The position numbers and the translations under genes are program-made. From an uncultured Bacteroidales bacterium (lineage in GTDB: Bacteria > Bacteroidota > Bacteroidia > Bacteroidales > UBA932): a stretch of DNA of 7,255 nucleotides. Location of the stretch: positions 1 through 7,255 of the forward strand of contig CAJOQW010000170.1 of the NCBI GenBank assembly GCA_905236955.1. Direction: 5' to 3'. Positions within the stretch are counted from its first letter, which is position 1; each line of letters opens with the position of its first letter. Below the pieces are notes generated by a model. That model did not search any database. It saw nothing but the letters and a program-made list of their open reading frames with translations, and was not told the origin of the DNA. Below are positions 5,545 to 7,255 of the stretch, piece by piece.

Positions 5545-6972
5545 ATGACTGACAACCACAACTTCCTGGCCTTTGACTGCGGCGCCACCAGCGGCAGGGC
5601 CATCCTGGCCACATTCCAAAGTGACGGCAATTTCGAAATGAGGGAAATCCACCGTTTCCCCGACCGCATCCTCAAATTCGACGGCAAATGGTACTGGGAC
5701 ATCTACGGCATGTTCCAAAGTTTCCGCGAGGCACTCAAGAAAGTGGCCGACGAAGGTATCAAGATAGACTCGATAGGCATTGACACCTGGGGGGTCGACT
5801 TCGGCCTCGTCGCCGGGGACGGCACCCTTCTGGGCCTTCCCCGCTGCTACCGCGACCCATACACCATGGAGGCGCCCGAGGAAGTCTTCAAGGTCATCAC
5901 CCATGCCGAACTTTACGGCAAGACGGGCATCCAGATCCTCAACTTCAACTCCATCTTCCAGCTTCACAGCCAGCACAAGGAAGGTTTCGCCCCCCTCGAG
6001 CATGCAAGCGAGCTGCTCTTCATGCCCGACCTTCTCTCTTATCTTCTCACCGGCGAGAAGGTGTGCGAATACACCGACGCCTCCACTTCCGGCCTGATGA
6101 ACCAGACCGAAAGGCAGTTTGAGAAAGAGTTCCTCGCCAGGCTCGGCGTCGATCCCGACATCCTCCGCCCGATAGTTCCCTCCGGCACCAGGGTGGGCCT
6201 CCTGCGCAGGGAAATCGCCGAAGAGGCCGGAATGGCCCAGGTCCCCGTCATCGCCGTGGCCGGCCACGACACCGCTTCCGCCATTGCCGCGGTTCCCGCC
6301 GAAGACGCGAATTTCGCGTACCTGAGCAGCGGCACCTGGAGCCTCATGGGCATCGAGACCCCCGCCCCCATCATAAACGAAGAGTCCGAAAAGCTCAACT
6401 TCACCAACGAAGGCGGCATTGAGGGCACCACCCGTTTTCTCAAGAACATCACCGGCATGTGGCTGCTCGAACAAAGCCGCAAGGCCTGGGCCGCGGAAGG
6501 CCGCACTTACAGCTATGCCGAGATGGAGGCCATGGCCCGCGAAGCCATCGATTTCCCGTCCACCATCAATCCCGACGACCCGCGCTTCGCTGCCCCGGCC
6601 GACATGGACGCCGAAATAAAGGCGGCCTGCCGCGAATCCGGCCAGCAGGTCCCCGTTACGGACGGCGAGATGATCTCTTGCATCTACCACTCGCTTGCCG
6701 GGCGCTATAAGGAAGTGTTGGATATGCTCCGCAGGTTCGCCCCGTTCAAGATAGAGAAACTCCACGTAATCGGCGGAGGCTCCGCCAACGGTTTCATGAA
6801 CCAGCTCACCGCCGACACCCTCGGCATGCCCGTCGTGGCCGGGCCCATGGAGGCCACTGCCATAGGCAACGTGATGATGCAGGCCAAGGCGGCCGGTCTC
6901 GTGAAGGACCGCTGGGAAATGAGGCGTCTCATAGCAGAAACATTCAAAGTCAAAACTTATAACCCATCATGA
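5545..6972 (+). CDS. rhaB: L-rhamnulokinase (FGGY carbohydrate kinase family)
   Basis: 475 residues, close to the 489 of E. coli RhaB. It phosphorylates L-rhamnulose with ATP to L-rhamnulose 1-phosphate, the second cytoplasmic step of L-rhamnose breakdown. The N-terminal FGGY lobe starts with the phosphate-binding loop AFDCGATSGRA (9-19). SIGIDTWGVDFGL (76-88) and GLPRCYRDP (97-105) are rhamnulokinase-specific blocks shared with E. coli RhaB. D242 in VAGHDTASA (238-246) is the expected catalytic base. YLSSGTWSLMG (259-269), NEGG (288-291), KNITGMWLL (300-308) and VIGGGSANGFMNQL (408-421) belong to the C-terminal nucleotide-binding lobe. No key residue is missing. The start at 5545 leaves the normal few residues before the phosphate loop. 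It is first in an operon with the isomerase gene, which it overlaps by 4 bp. The gene is called rhaK in some Bacteroides work. Identification is close to certain. Confidence 0.97.
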   Translation: MTDNHNFLAFDCGATSGRAILATFQSDGNFEMREIHRFPDRILKFDGKWYWDIYGMFQSFREALKKVADEGIKIDSIGIDTWGVDFGLVAGDGTLLGLPRCYRDPYTMEAPEEVFKVITHAELYGKTGIQILNFNSIFQLHSQHKEGFAPLEHASELLFMPDLLSYLLTGEKVCEYTDASTSGLMNQTERQFEKEFLARLGVDPDILRPIVPSGTRVGLLRREIAEEAGMAQVPVIAVAGHDTASAIAAVPAEDANFAYLSSGTWSLMGIETPAPIINEESEKLNFTNEGGIEGTTRFLKNITGMWLLEQSRKAWAAEGRTYSYAEMEAMAREAIDFPSTINPDDPRFAAPADMDAEIKAACRESGQQVPVTDGEMISCIYHSLAGRYKEVLDMLRRFAPFKIEKLHVIGGGSANGFMNQLTADTLGMPVVAGPMEATAIGNVMMQAKAAGLVKDRWEMRRLIAETFKVKTYNPS

Positions 6973-7255
6973 AAGAAGAACTCTTAAGGAAAGCGTATGA
7001 AATCGCCAAAGAGCGTTACGCAGAGATCGGTGTAGACACCGACAAGGCCATCGAGCAGCTTGAAAAGCAGCAGATCTCCCTCCATTGCTGGCAGACCGAC
7101 GACGTAATCGGTTTCGAGAGCAAGGACGGCCTCTCCGGAGGCATCCAGACCACGGGCAACTATCCCGGCCGTGCACGCAACATCGAGGAAGTCCGCAAAG
7201 ACCTCGAATTCGTCAAGACCCTGGTCGCCGGCAACCACCGCGTGAATCTCCACGA
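6969..7255 (+). CDS. rhaA: L-rhamnose isomerase, N-terminal part (cut by window edge)
   Basis: 95 full codons are visible, against roughly 420 in the complete family protein; the rest lies beyond the right edge. The enzyme interconverts L-rhamnose and L-rhamnulose, a metal-dependent first step in cytoplasmic rhamnose use, and supplies the substrate of the preceding kinase. The visible part matches the start of E. coli RhaA block by block: AYEIAKERYAEIGVD (9-23), SLHCWQTDDVIGFE (37-50), GGIQTTGNYPGRARN (57-71) and HRVNLH at the edge. The metal-binding and catalytic residues lie mostly downstream and cannot be checked. ATG at 6969 shares ATGA with the kinase stop, which suggests translational coupling, and no other start fits the family N-terminus as well. 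The gene is called rhaI in some Bacteroides work. Kinase-then-isomerase order matches the B. thetaiotaomicron rha operon. Confidence 0.95.
   Translation, partial: MKEELLRKAYEIAKERYAEIGVDTDKAIEQLEKQQISLHCWQTDDVIGFESKDGLSGGIQTTGNYPGRARNIEEVRKDLEFVKTLVAGNHRVNLH

Noticed and set aside
5533..6765. 410-codon minus-strand open frame opposite the rhamnulokinase gene
   Set aside because: It is antisense to a near-certain kinase, and its composition is typical of reverse-complemented G/C-ending codons.

Overview
The window looks like a piece of a Bacteroidota chromosome, most likely from the order Bacteroidales (gut or rumen type). Three observations point there: the candidate promoters carry the TAnnTTTG -7 box typical of that phylum, leaders are AT-rich without clear Shine-Dalgarno sequences, and the gene content matches Bacteroidales polysaccharide-use loci. 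Coding DNA is GC-rich with mostly G/C third positions, which produces long antisense shadow frames. The two divergent intergenic gaps are AT-rich. Species assignment is not possible from this alone.

Layout, left to right. (1) Bases 1-2402, minus strand, cut by the left edge: a large secreted lipoprotein combining an FN3-like domain, a GH28 (polygalacturonase-type) beta-helix and the start of a DUF4861-like domain. (2) Bases 2403-2527: an AT-rich divergent promoter region. (3) Bases 2528-4183, plus strand: a secreted GH29 (alpha-L-fucosidase family) enzyme. (4) Bases 4184-4516: no intact gene, but remains in three shifting plus-strand pieces of what appears to be a GH106 (alpha-L-rhamnosidase family) gene. 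(5) Bases 4517-5401, minus strand: an AraC-family regulator. (6) Bases 5402-5544: a divergent regulatory region with a 21-bp-phased direct repeat just upstream of a good -33/-7 promoter. (7) Bases 5545-6972, plus strand: L-rhamnulokinase. (8) Bases 6969-7255, plus strand, cut by the right edge: the start of L-rhamnose isomerase, overlapping the kinase by 4 bp.

Together this reads as a pectin/rhamnogalacturonan-use locus joined to L-rhamnose catabolism. Envelope enzymes (GH28-DUF4861, GH29, and formerly GH106) would act on pectic glycans. Released rhamnose would be isomerised by RhaA and phosphorylated by the kinase in the cytoplasm, with the divergent AraC-type protein the likely rhamnose-responsive activator. 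The araC-type / kinase / isomerase neighbourhood resembles the known Bacteroides thetaiotaomicron rha locus. I see no SusC/SusD pair, mobile element, CRISPR array, tRNA or rRNA. I see no convincing evidence for a wholly undescribed system; the most interesting items are the GH28-DUF4861 fusion with a changed active-site motif, the decayed GH106 gene and the phased operator.
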